Shown here: positions 25,815-34,105 of the stretch, piece after piece
Layout: the number at the start of each line of letters is the position of its first letter
How positions within the stretch are numbered: position 1 is the stretch's first letter
Assembly (NCBI GenBank): GCA_017651265.1
Contig: JAGCDO010000062.1
Coordinates: 21,728 to 85,727 of the forward strand
Reading direction: 5' to 3'
Length of the DNA: 64,000 bases
Source of the DNA: Prevotella sp.
Lineage (GTDB): Bacteria > Bacteroidota > Bacteroidia > Bacteroidales > Bacteroidaceae
Position numbers and translations under genes: made by a program
Notes under the pieces: generated by a model
What the model saw: the letters and a program-made list of their open reading frames with translations, nothing else
The model's database searches: none
What the model was told of the DNA's origin: nothing

Positions 25815-26703
25815 TCCAGTCCTTGCGCTGTGACACACCACAGTTCTTACCTTTGAACATCTTGGCCGACTTCTTGTCGCCCTTCAGCTGCCAGTTCAGC
25901 CAAGCTATGGCTACCACTGAGAACTCACCACCGTGCGGCTGACTGTATGTTCCGCCGTGTCCTACAGGGAAGTTAGTGGCACAGGCCGGCACATGGTCAA
26001 TACGGTGGAAATCATCCATACCGTTTTCATAGGCGATATCGGTCTCACCACCCAGGATATAGATGATGGATGAGTGAATCTCCTTCAGTTTCGACTTCGG
26101 CGGCATGGGCATTCCACCCACTGCACTACTGGCATTCTCGCTGTTGAAGAGTCCGCTGTTGCACACCATCAAAGTCTTGATGCGCGGGTCGGCACAGTTA
26201 TAGAGTGTCTGCAGACCGCCGCACGACATACCTGCCGCAGCGATGTTCTTCACATCAATCTTCTGGTAATACGGAGAACTCGGATCAGCATTCTGCGCAA
26301 TCACCCAGTCAATCGATTCTATCTGCTGCTCAGTGGTTGACATCGGACCGCGATAAGGTTTGTCGTCCATGGGGATAAAACCTGTAGCAACGACGATATA
26401 GCCGTAAGAAGCAATCTCATTGAGGAACTTATAATGCTCCCAGGGAGAGTTCGTGCAAGCGCCGTTTCCCCATACCAATACGGGCAACTTCTTCTTGCCT
26501 TTGAAAGTCGTGAGATCCTGAGGCACAAAAATCGTATGCTCCTTGAGCGAAGCCTCCTCCTTCATGATGGCTTTGTAAGGACCTGTTCCGCCCTCTTCCA
26601 CGATACGCGACTTCCCTTCGGGTGTAAAACTCATGCTCATCAGACTGCCGGTTACCAGCGCAACCACCGTCATTGTTGTTCTAAAAATTCGTTTTGTTTT
26701 CAT
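25786..26703 (-). CDS. Secreted alpha/beta hydrolase (chlorophyllase/cutinase-like)
   Basis: 305 aa with an N-terminal signal segment (about 1-27; the Ser/Met-rich end may be a signal peptide or anchor). Seen: an oxyanion-type strand LPVLVWGNGACTNSPWEHY, the nucleophile elbow AAGMSCGG (Ser in G-x-S-x-G), ILGGETDIAYEN with a likely catalytic Asp, and VGHGGTY with a likely catalytic His. This fits the chlorophyllase/PETase-like branch of serine hydrolases, which deacylate or cleave esters outside the cell; the substrate is unknown. It converges on CotH paralogue 2 with a 29-bp overlap. Confidence 0.8.
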   Translation of the reverse strand: MKTKRIFRTTMTVVALVTGSLMSMSFTPEGKSRIVEEGGTGPYKAIMKEEASLKEHTIFVPQDLTTFKGKKKLPVLVWGNGACTNSPWEHYKFLNEIASYGYIVVATGFIPMDDKPYRGPMSTTEQQIESIDWVIAQNADPSSPYYQKIDVKNIAAAGMSCGGLQTLYNCADPRIKTLMVCNSGLFNSENASSAVGGMPMPPKSKLKEIHSSIIYILGGETDIAYENGMDDFHRIDHVPACATNFPVGHGGTYSQPHGGEFSVVAIAWLNWQLKGDKKSAKMFKGKNCGVSQRKDWTIEKNAKLK

Positions 26704-26734
26704 CTTTTTTCGTTAATGGTTTGCAATGTGGACA

Positions 26735-26742
26735 CAAATATA
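26735..26742 (-). promoter_or_regulatory. Hydrolase promoter, -7 box
   Basis: Reverse-strand TATATTTG (TAnnTTTG) lies 31 bp ahead of the start at 26703. Confidence 0.6.
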
Positions 26743-26875
26743 GTGAATAATTTCTATTTCCGCCGAAAGAGTCATAGAATGTTAATAATTGATAACAATT
26801 CAATTCTCTTTTTTACCTTTATATATATATAACGTCTAATAGTGAAACTATAAACCTAATTATTAATTATTTTTT

Positions 26876-28189
26876 ATGAAAAAAGTATTTCTTTCATTGA
26901 TGGCTCTCGCGAGCCTGACGGCATCAGCACAGTTTGGTGCCCAGAGAGGCAACCCCATTGTACCTTCAGTAGCTGCAGAGGCAGAGGATTTCAAGCCGGC
27001 AATCACCAATCAGGAGAACAAGCAGTTCCCGGCAGTGAACTCCAAGCGCCAGGTTCGTGCACAGATCACAGCTCCTCAGGCCACATTCGTTGGTCTTGAC
27101 ATCGCTGGTAAGATCTATGAGATGACCAAAGATGAGAACGGCGTATGGACCGGTACTTCAGAGCCTCAGGACGAAGGTTTCCACTACTATCAGCTGAACA
27201 TCGACGGTGCTAACGTACCCGATCCGAACAGCTTGTATTACTATGGTGCCAGTCGTTGGGGAAGCGGTATCGAGATTCCTTCAGACGACCAGGATTTCTG
27301 GCAGGTGAAGAATGTTCCGCAGGGAACCATGAGCGAAGTATTCTACTGGTCAACCTACACCGAGCAGATGCGCCGCTGTCATGTATATCTTCCCCACGAG
27401 TACTTCACCAACCCCACCAAGAAATACCCCGTTCTGTATCTGCAGCACGGTATGGGTGAGAACGAGTACGGATGGGCCGAGCAGGGTCACACCGCTCAGA
27501 TCATGGATAACCTGATTGCCCAGGGTAAGGCTGTTCCTTGCATCATCGTGATGGACAATGGTCTGAACACCCGTCGTCCTGGTGAGCAGGGTGGTTTCGG
27601 CTTCGGTGGCGGTCAGCGTCCACAGGGTGCTCCTGGTGCACGTCCTCAAGGTGCTCCTGGACAGCGTCCTCAGGGTGCTCCTCAGGGAATGGGTCAGCGT
27701 CCTCAGGGTGCTCCCGGACAAGCTGGTCAGCGCCCTCAGGGTGGTCGTCCTGGTGGCTTCGGCGGCTTTGGTGGTTTCTCTGAAGGCTTCAAGAACGTGC
27801 TCTTCAATGATATCATCCCGATGGTTGAGAAGAACTACCGCGTGATTGCCGATGCCCAGCACCGTGCATATGCCGGTCTGTCAATGGGTGGTATGCAGGC
27901 TCGTGAAATTACACTTGCCAATCCTGACAAGTTCGCTTATGTAGGCTCTTTCAGTAGTGGTGCATGGAGCGTTGATCAGGTAAAGAACGCAGAAGGTTTC
28001 GCCAAGAACGTCAAGCTGCTCTTCATGAGCGGTGGCGGTAAGGAGAACATGGGTTGCGTTGAGGCTGCCAAGAACATTAAGGAGCAGGTTGGCATGAACG
28101 CCGTTGGTTACGAGTCTCCGGGTACAGCCCACGAGTGGCACACCTGGCGCCGCAGTCTGTACGAGTTCGCACAGCTGATGTTCAAATAA
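26876..28189 (+). CDS. Secreted esterase, CE1/feruloyl-esterase-like, with N-terminal beta domain
   Basis: 437 aa. A signal peptide (ends near ASA, residue 19) leads to an immunoglobulin-like/CBM48-type domain (about 60-130, APQATFVGLDIAGKIYEMTKDENGVWTGTSE) and an esterase D-like catalytic domain (from about 150, VYLPHEYFTNPTKKYPVLYLQHGMGENEYGW). The nucleophile elbow is GLSMGG and the likely catalytic His is in GTAHEWHTW. This matches xylan/ferulate esterases of gut Bacteroidales. An insert of Gly, Pro, Gln and Arg (RPQGAPG repeats, about 240-300) sits in the middle of the catalytic domain before EGFKNVLFNDIIP. There is no T9SS domain. Confidence 0.85.
   Translation: MKKVFLSLMALASLTASAQFGAQRGNPIVPSVAAEAEDFKPAITNQENKQFPAVNSKRQVRAQITAPQATFVGLDIAGKIYEMTKDENGVWTGTSEPQDEGFHYYQLNIDGANVPDPNSLYYYGASRWGSGIEIPSDDQDFWQVKNVPQGTMSEVFYWSTYTEQMRRCHVYLPHEYFTNPTKKYPVLYLQHGMGENEYGWAEQGHTAQIMDNLIAQGKAVPCIIVMDNGLNTRRPGEQGGFGFGGGQRPQGAPGARPQGAPGQRPQGAPQGMGQRPQGAPGQAGQRPQGGRPGGFGGFGGFSEGFKNVLFNDIIPMVEKNYRVIADAQHRAYAGLSMGGMQAREITLANPDKFAYVGSFSSGAWSVDQVKNAEGFAKNVKLLFMSGGGKENMGCVEAAKNIKEQVGMNAVGYESPGTAHEWHTWRRSLYEFAQLMFK
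27595..27775. repeat. In-frame RPQGAPG repeats in the esterase gene
   Basis: About six units of CGTCCTCAGGGTGCTCC(T/C)GG-like sequence encode RPQGAPG and variants, flanked by Gly/Phe-rich GGFGFGGG and GGFGGFGGF. The segment lies between conserved strands of the catalytic domain. Confidence 0.85.
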
Positions 28190-28214
28190 ACTACAATAAT
28201 CTTAAGAATCCATT

Positions 28215-28250
28215 AAGCCCTGGTGGTCATCCCGACTACCAGGGCTTTTC
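28215..28250 (+). terminator. Terminator after the esterase gene
   Basis: Stem AAGCCCTGGT / ACCAGGGCTT (28215-28224 and 28238-28247), followed by TTC-TT. It ends immediately before the first Pho-box-like repeat. Confidence 0.85.
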
Positions 28251-28308
28251 TTGTAACAGGATTGTAACATCTGTGTAATAGTGCTGTTACATAACTGCTG
28301 TACTTTTG
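28251..28308 (+). promoter_or_regulatory. Pho-box-like 11-bp direct repeats and promoter of the Na/Pi cotransporter
   Basis: Four head-to-tail 11-bp units, TTGTAACAGGA, TTGTAACATCT, GTGTAATAGTG and CTGTTACATAA (28251-28294), lead straight into a -7 box TACTTTTG (28301-28308). The 7+4 bp periodicity and TGTxAx core are those of PhoB-type sites, and the regulated gene is a phosphate transporter. The same repeat lies ahead of the response-regulator gene at 32219-32240. Confidence 0.7.
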
Positions 28309-28333
28309 CATTGTAATTACAAAATACAATGCA

Positions 28334-30043
28334 ATGGATTTAATAATCAATGGTTTCTCGCTTCTTGGTTCGCTGGCACTATTCCTCTTTGGAATGAAGA
28401 CAATGTCGGAGGGTCTTGAAAAGTTTGCAGGCGACCGTCTGCGAAGCATCTTGGCAGCCATGACGAAGAATCGTGTGATGGGTGTATTGACGGGTATTCT
28501 CATCACAGCACTCATCCAGTCGTCGAGTGCTACCACAGTAATGGTGGTGAGTTTTGTGAATGCCGGACTGATGACACTGGCGCAGTCAATCGGTGTCATC
28601 ATGGGTGCTAACATCGGTACTACCGTTACAGCGTGGATTATCTCTGCTGTTGGTTTCAAAGTGAACATCGCAGCCTTCGCCATCCCCATGCTGGCCATCG
28701 GCATGCCACTGATATTCAGCGGGAAAGGCAACAGGAAGAGCATTGGTGAGTTCATCTTCGGCTTCTCGTTCCTCTTCATGGGACTGTCGTTCCTTCAGGA
28801 GGCAGCCACCGCCATGAACATTGGCGATATGGTGGCCGGTATGCTGGCCCATGTGCCGCAGGATTCGTTCCTCACCATCATCCTCTTCGTTATAGTAGGA
28901 GCTATCGTCACCATGATTGTTCAGGCCTCAGCAGCCACGATGGCCATCACGCTGATGCTCTTCGGTATGAACATCCCTGGCTTCGGATTTGAGCAGGCAG
29001 CCGCACTGGCCATGGGTCAGAACATCGGTACGACCATTACGGCATTCATGGCATCACTTACCGCCAACACACAGGCACGCCGTGCCGCCTTGGCCCACAT
29101 GTTCTTCAATGTATTCGGTGTCGTGGCATTCCTCATTGTGTTCTACCCTGCTTGTCATGCTGTCAGCTGGTTTGTAGAGAATGTGATGGGTGGCGGTAAC
29201 GACCTCTTCAAGCTTTCTGCCTTCCACACAGCGTTCAATATCATCAACACGCTGCTGCTCATCGGTTTTGTCAAACAGATAGAGATGTTGGTATGCAAGG
29301 TACTGCCCATGAAGGTACAAGACGAAGACTACCGTCTGAAGTTTATCAGCGGCGGTCTGCTATCAACAGCCGAACTCAGCATCATGGAAGCTCAGAAGGA
29401 GATTCACAGTTTCGCGGAGCGCTGTCAGCGGATGTTCGGCTTTGTGCCGGAGCTGTTGCATATAAAAGACGAGATGGAGTTCAACAAACTCTTCTCACGT
29501 ATTGAGAAATATGAGAACATCACCGACTCGATGGAGATGGAGATTGCCAGCTATCTGAACAAGGTGAGTGAAGGACGATTATCAGATGCCTCTAAGAGTC
29601 AGATCCAGAAAATGCTGCGACAGATCACAGAACTGGAATCCATCGGCGACTCTGTGTACAACCTCGGTAGAACCTTAAACCGCCACCGCTTGCACTGTCA
29701 GGAGGAATTCACTGCTGAGCAGATTCAGCACATGACGACCATGATGCAGCTGGTGGATGGTGCTTTGGCAGAGATGCTGAAACGGATAGATCTGCCCACA
29801 ACCAGGGCAGGACTTAAGATCTCCCTCAACATTGAGCATGAGATCAACAATTACCGCACACAACTGAAGAACCAGAACATGCACGACGTGAATACTGGTC
29901 TTTATAATTATCAGCTCGGGGTGTTCTACGTTGACTTCATTTCAGAGTGTGAGAAACTTGGCGATTACGTAATGAACGTGGTGCAGGCAGGAAAGGGTCT
30001 TAACAACGACTTCGGTGACCATCCTCGTAACGGACAAGGTTAG
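28334..30043 (+). CDS. Na+/phosphate cotransporter family protein with PhoU-like C-terminus
   Basis: 569 aa, NptA/PNaS family. The two inverted-repeat transport halves are visible: ALIQSSSATTVMVVSFV...MGANIGTTVTAW and VQASAATMAITLMLFG...MGQNIGTTITAF, carrying the QSSS-type substrate loops. About eight membrane helices span residues 1-310. From about 345 a helical PhoU-like cytosolic domain follows (SIMEAQKEIHSF; ITELESIGDSVYNLGR). It imports phosphate or balances it, and PhoU-like domains report phosphate status. The ATG used is at 28334. The 3' end meets the histidine kinase gene tail to tail (4-bp overlap). Confidence 0.92.
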   Translation: MDLIINGFSLLGSLALFLFGMKTMSEGLEKFAGDRLRSILAAMTKNRVMGVLTGILITALIQSSSATTVMVVSFVNAGLMTLAQSIGVIMGANIGTTVTAWIISAVGFKVNIAAFAIPMLAIGMPLIFSGKGNRKSIGEFIFGFSFLFMGLSFLQEAATAMNIGDMVAGMLAHVPQDSFLTIILFVIVGAIVTMIVQASAATMAITLMLFGMNIPGFGFEQAAALAMGQNIGTTITAFMASLTANTQARRAALAHMFFNVFGVVAFLIVFYPACHAVSWFVENVMGGGNDLFKLSAFHTAFNIINTLLLIGFVKQIEMLVCKVLPMKVQDEDYRLKFISGGLLSTAELSIMEAQKEIHSFAERCQRMFGFVPELLHIKDEMEFNKLFSRIEKYENITDSMEMEIASYLNKVSEGRLSDASKSQIQKMLRQITELESIGDSVYNLGRTLNRHRLHCQEEFTAEQIQHMTTMMQLVDGALAEMLKRIDLPTTRAGLKISLNIEHEINNYRTQLKNQNMHDVNTGLYNYQLGVFYVDFISECEKLGDYVMNVVQAGKGLNNDFGDHPRNGQG

Positions 30044-31497
30044 AACCGTGCGAGGGTAAAGCTGATGGTGAGTCCGCCGCCAGGAGAAGAATATGCAGTT
30101 GTTTGTCCACCGTGGGCGGCAACTGCATTTTTCACAATGGCAAGACCGAGACCAGTGCCACCGAGTTTGCGCGAGCGACCTTTGTCCACACGGTAGAAAC
30201 GCTCAAAGAGATGCTCCAGATGCTGTGGTTCTACCCCTGGTCCGTTGTCGCTCACCTGGAATTCATAGTAATGACGTCCTTCTGTTTCTTTCTCTTGACA
30301 GACGATGCCAAGGTGTGAAGCCCCATTGGCATAGGCGATGACATTATCAATCAAGTTACGGAAGATACTATATATCAGACTTGCATCGCCCAGCACTTCT
30401 ATGTGCGGCGGCACTTGGAGCGAAGGCATCAGACCCTTTTCCTGAAGTTGCAGATTGGTATCATCGAGCACACTTTTGATGACTTGCAACACATCAACCG
30501 GACGATATTCCTGACGAGCTTGTGAACGATTGTCGTCCATATCATCAAGTTTGGTAAGAGCACTCATATCGAGCAACAGCTTACTCATGCGTTCACTCTG
30601 GGCATAGCAACGTTCCAGGAAATGCTTCTTCTTGTCTTCGGGCATGTCGGGATTATCGAGGATGCTCTCCAGATAGCCATGAATACTGGCAGCAGGAGTT
30701 TTCAGTTCGTGGGCGGCATTCTGTGTGAGCTGACGCTTGATGCGCACCTTGTCTTCTTCTGAATGCCTCAGCTTCCAGTAGAGCATGATGATGGTATGAC
30801 TGATGTCACCTAACTCGTCATCGGGCAGTCGTCGTTCCAGTTCATGATCGAGCTCCTCACCCTTTTCCGCCTTCATGGCAAACTCTCGCAGATAACCTAT
30901 GTGGCGACTGATGCGATGGGTGATATAGTAAAGTACGATACCTAAAAGCAGCGTGAGGACTCCTGCAAAATAGATATAGGTGTTGTCGGCCTGTAACGAG
31001 CGGGTCAGCTCAGTTGAATAAGGAACAGCAGCACGCACAATGACATCTCCGAAGCGGGTGGCGGAATAGAAGTAGGTTTCGTGGGTAGATTGCGACATAC
31101 GCTTGATGTCGTAACCATTGCCCCCATGCAGTGCCTGCTGGATTTCCGTTCGCTGCAAGTGATTACCCAATGAGTCAATATTCGTATCGTAGCTGTCGAG
31201 GATAACCCGTCCTTTCAGGTCGATTACCGACACACGGAGTCCTTCCATCTGATGGCGGGCCACATAATCATGAAACATTTTACTACTTGTCAGACTGTCC
31301 TCTCCAAGTGTCTGCGCCATCTCGTAGTTATACATCTGCAGTCGCGAGTGAAGAATGTCAATCTTATATTCTTTTTCCCGCTGATATTGATACACACTGA
31401 AGCAAATGGCAAATAGCAGGAATACACCGCCAAGACTGAGCAACAAGTTGCGCTGAAACGATTTCCTTTTTGATTTACTTTTCAAAGCAGTAGCCAT
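30040..31497 (-). CDS. Sensor histidine kinase, PhoR-like
   Basis: 485 aa. One membrane helix near 20-38, a periplasmic sensor of about 130 residues, a second helix near 170-190, HAMP linker, HisKA with HELKTPAASIHGYLES (phosphoacceptor His), and HATPase with N-box NLIDNVIAYA, G1 VSDNGPGV and G2 GGTGLGLAIV. The gene starts inside the last 23 bp of the response regulator gene, so the two are co-translated. Adjacency to the phosphate transporter and the shared Pho-like sites suggest phosphate sensing; sequence alone does not fix the signal. Confidence 0.88.
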   Translation of the reverse strand: MATALKSKSKRKSFQRNLLLSLGGVFLLFAICFSVYQYQREKEYKIDILHSRLQMYNYEMAQTLGEDSLTSSKMFHDYVARHQMEGLRVSVIDLKGRVILDSYDTNIDSLGNHLQRTEIQQALHGGNGYDIKRMSQSTHETYFYSATRFGDVIVRAAVPYSTELTRSLQADNTYIYFAGVLTLLLGIVLYYITHRISRHIGYLREFAMKAEKGEELDHELERRLPDDELGDISHTIIMLYWKLRHSEEDKVRIKRQLTQNAAHELKTPAASIHGYLESILDNPDMPEDKKKHFLERCYAQSERMSKLLLDMSALTKLDDMDDNRSQARQEYRPVDVLQVIKSVLDDTNLQLQEKGLMPSLQVPPHIEVLGDASLIYSIFRNLIDNVIAYANGASHLGIVCQEKETEGRHYYEFQVSDNGPGVEPQHLEHLFERFYRVDKGRSRKLGGTGLGLAIVKNAVAAHGGQTTAYSSPGGGLTISFTLARF

Positions 31498-32161
31498 AAC
31501 CTACACGTGTTTTTATCTGTTTGCCATAACGACCGATCTTCTTTCGCAGTCGGGTAATGTTCACATCCACCGTACGGTCGAGCACCATCACATCCTGCGG
31601 CCAGCAATACTTCAGCAAGTCCTCACGCGAAAACACCTTGTTAGGATGCTGCAGGAAAAACGACAGCAGTTCAAACTCCAGTTTGGTAAACACCAACTCC
31701 TCACCATCGCAGGTAGCAGTCTTCGCATTCAAGTCGAGCGTGATTCCTTCATAAACCACTTGATTATCATCGTGTGTTTCCACCGCTTGCTGTAAAGGCA
31801 CCGACCGTCTGAGTACTGCTCTAACCCTGGCTTTTACCTCTTTCATACTCAGAGGTTTGGAAATATAGTCGTCAGCCCCGATGTTCAGTCCTTTAACCAG
31901 ATTGTCCTCGCCGTCGAGTGCCGTGATAAAGATAATGGGAATATGTGCCGTGGCAGGATTATTCTTCAACTTCCGCGCCATCTGGAAGCCAGACATCTCG
32001 CCCATCATCACATCCAACAGTATCAGCGAAAAGTCCTGCAAAGGCAGTTCCAGCGCTTCCTCTGCCGAATAGGCTGTCACCACTTCAAAGCCTTCCGTTT
32101 CAAGATTGTATTGAAGTATCTCACAAATGTCGAATTCGTCATCAACAACAAGTATTTTCAT
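31475..32161 (-). CDS. Response regulator, PhoB-like (OmpR family)
   Basis: 228 aa. The receiver domain has D-D-E near residue 7, LILLDVMMG (phosphoacceptor Asp about 52), the switch T in FITALDGED and K in DDYISKPLS; the C-terminal winged helix (about 130-225) has LVFTKLEFELLSFFLQHPNKVFSR and RTVDVNITRLRKKIG. It is first in the operon with the kinase downstream (23-bp overlap). Direct repeats resembling those at the phosphate transporter lie upstream of its promoter, so autoregulation is likely. Confidence 0.9.
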   Translation of the reverse strand: MKILVVDDEFDICEILQYNLETEGFEVVTAYSAEEALELPLQDFSLILLDVMMGEMSGFQMARKLKNNPATAHIPIIFITALDGEDNLVKGLNIGADDYISKPLSMKEVKARVRAVLRRSVPLQQAVETHDDNQVVYEGITLDLNAKTATCDGEELVFTKLEFELLSFFLQHPNKVFSREDLLKYCWPQDVMVLDRTVDVNITRLRKKIGRYGKQIKTRVGYGYCFEK

Positions 32162-32182
32162 AAGTCACAAACATTTAGACGA

Positions 32183-32240
32183 CAAAGTTACTGATTATTT
32201 ACGAAAACCAAGAAGAATGTGTATTACAATGTTATGACAA
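32183..32240 (-). promoter_or_regulatory. Response-regulator promoter with two Pho-box-like repeats
   Basis: On the reverse strand TTGTCATAACA and TTGTAATACAC (32230-32240, 32219-32229) are contiguous 11-bp repeats, with the -7 box TAACTTTG (32183-32190) about 28 bp downstream, 21 bp before the start codon. Confidence 0.65.
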
Positions 32241-32298
32241 TTGTGTGTCTTTTTTCATAAAAAACGTTCAAGAAAAGAATAATGTCAAACATTTTGTG

Positions 32299-32306
32299 TA
32301 CTTTTG
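32299..32306 (+). promoter_or_regulatory. ABC exporter promoter, -7 box
   Basis: TACTTTTG, 29 bp ahead of the TTG start at 32336. The divergent 174-bp region also holds the Pho-like repeats, which could act on this promoter too. Confidence 0.6.
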
Positions 32307-32335
32307 TAGTCGGAAGACTAAAAGAATAGACTACA

Positions 32336-34072
32336 TTGATTAAGAAACTGATACAACAGGTGAGGCAGTTCCGTACTGCCGCCTTTCTCACCCCATTGTT
32401 CACCGCCCTCGAAGTGGTGATGGGCGTACTGATACCGTATGTTACCTCGTGGATTATCGACCGTGGTATCATGGCGGGCGATCTCAAGCAAGTATATCTG
32501 TATGGCGGACTGATGCTGGTCATGGCCTTCTTCAGTATGCTGTTCGGTATCTTAGCGGGCAGGTTCTCTGCCTACGCCTCCTCAGGATTCGCCTCTAACC
32601 TGCGCAGTGCGATGTTCAGGAACATCCAGACATTCTCGTTCTCAAACATCGACAAGTACTCCAGCGGTGGCCTCATCACCCGTATGACCACCGATGTGCA
32701 GAGTCTGCAACAGGCTTTCCAGATGCTGATGCGCATCTCCGTGCGAGCCCCGCTGAACCTGGTGTTCAGTGTGTTCATGTGCGTTTTCATCAACCTGAAG
32801 ATGAGTATGATCTTCGTGGTGGCCCTGCTTATTTTAGGTACGGCCCTATACATGATCATCTCACGCACCGTGAAACTCTTCGCACAGGTGTTCCAGCGCT
32901 ACGACGATCTGAACAGCTCCGTGCAGGAGAATATCGCTGCCATCCGCGTGGTGAAGGCTTTTGTCAGGGAGGACTTCGAGAAGAAGAAGTTCGGTAAGGC
33001 GGCAGAAGCCCTGTATAAGCTGTTTGTCAAGACCGAGAGTCTGCAGGCCCTCAACCACCCCATCATGATGATGGTGGTCTATGGCTGCATCATCTCCCTG
33101 TCGTGGTTCGGAGCCCAGTTCATTGTCGTTGGCGACCTCACCACGGGTCAGCTCACTTCTCTGTTCACCTACGTCATGACCATCCTCTCCTCGCTGATGA
33201 TGCTGTCGATGATCTTCGTGAACCTCACCATGAGTGCGGCCAGCGCCAAGCGTGTGATTGAGGTGATTGACGAGAAGGCCGACATCACCAATCCCGAGAA
33301 AGATGCGGTGATGGAAGTGGCCGACGGCAGTATCGACTTCGACCACGTGAGCTTCAGCTACGGCTCAGCACCGCCTTACGCCATCCGCGACATCAACCTG
33401 CATATCCACAGTGGTGAAACCATCGGTGTGATTGGTGGAACAGGCTGCGGTAAGTCATCCTTAGCCACCTTGGTGAGTCGCCTATACGACACCACCGAAG
33501 GTACAGTGAAGGTGGGCGGAGTGGATGTCAGACAGTACGATCTCACCGCCCTGCGCAACGAGGTGTCGATGGTACTGCAGAACAATGTCCTCTTCTCAGG
33601 CTCTATCCTTGATAATCTGCGCTGGGGAAAGGAAGATGCCACGTTGGAGGAGTGTCAGGAAGTGTGCCGACTGGCTTGTGCCGATGAGTTCATCGAACAG
33701 ATGACCGATGGCTACAATACCTATCTGGAACAGAACGGCAGTAATGTGTCGGGCGGACAGAAGCAGCGTCTTTGCATTGCCCGTGCCCTGCTGAAGAAAC
33801 CTAAGATCCTGATCCTCGACGATTCCACCAGCGCCTGCGACACGGAAACCGATGCACGTATTCAGAGAGCGTTCCGCGAGCAGCTGCCCGAGGTAACCAA
33901 GCTCATCATTGCCCAGCGCATCCAGAGCGTGATGTATGCCGACCGTATCATCGTGATGCAGAGCGGACAGGTTACGGGCTTCGATACGCATGAGAACCTC
34001 CTGAAGAACAATGCACTCTATCAGGAGATCTATCAGATACAGACCAAGGACAAGGGCGACTTTGATCATTGA
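32336..34072 (+). CDS. ABC exporter half-transporter with degenerate ATPase site
   Basis: 578 aa: six membrane helices (1-310), then the nucleotide-binding domain. Walker A is GGTGCGKSS, the signature is VSGGQKQR and Walker B is ILILDDSTSACD. The catalytic Glu after Walker B is Asp, and the switch His is Gln (IIAQRIQS). The same two changes mark the degenerate subunit of heterodimeric exporters such as TM287/288, BmrCD and LmrCD. The next gene supplies the canonical half. The start codon is TTG (32336), since no ATG lies in a suitable place before the first membrane helix. The exported compound is unknown; multidrug or lipid export is usual for the class. Confidence 0.9.
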   Translation: MIKKLIQQVRQFRTAAFLTPLFTALEVVMGVLIPYVTSWIIDRGIMAGDLKQVYLYGGLMLVMAFFSMLFGILAGRFSAYASSGFASNLRSAMFRNIQTFSFSNIDKYSSGGLITRMTTDVQSLQQAFQMLMRISVRAPLNLVFSVFMCVFINLKMSMIFVVALLILGTALYMIISRTVKLFAQVFQRYDDLNSSVQENIAAIRVVKAFVREDFEKKKFGKAAEALYKLFVKTESLQALNHPIMMMVVYGCIISLSWFGAQFIVVGDLTTGQLTSLFTYVMTILSSLMMLSMIFVNLTMSAASAKRVIEVIDEKADITNPEKDAVMEVADGSIDFDHVSFSYGSAPPYAIRDINLHIHSGETIGVIGGTGCGKSSLATLVSRLYDTTEGTVKVGGVDVRQYDLTALRNEVSMVLQNNVLFSGSILDNLRWGKEDATLEECQEVCRLACADEFIEQMTDGYNTYLEQNGSNVSGGQKQRLCIARALLKKPKILILDDSTSACDTETDARIQRAFREQLPEVTKLIIAQRIQSVMYADRIIVMQSGQVTGFDTHENLLKNNALYQEIYQIQTKDKGDFDH

Positions 34073-34105
34073 ACTTTGAACTATGAACTTTGAACTTTGA
34101 ACTAT
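34068..34105. repeat. AACTTTG/AACTATG repeat joining the two ABC genes
   Basis: Five units of TTGAACTTTGAAC and TGAACTATGAAC cover the stop of the first ABC gene, the spacer, and the start codon of the second: the ATG at 34104 is itself the ATG of a TGAACTATG unit. Confidence 0.85.
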
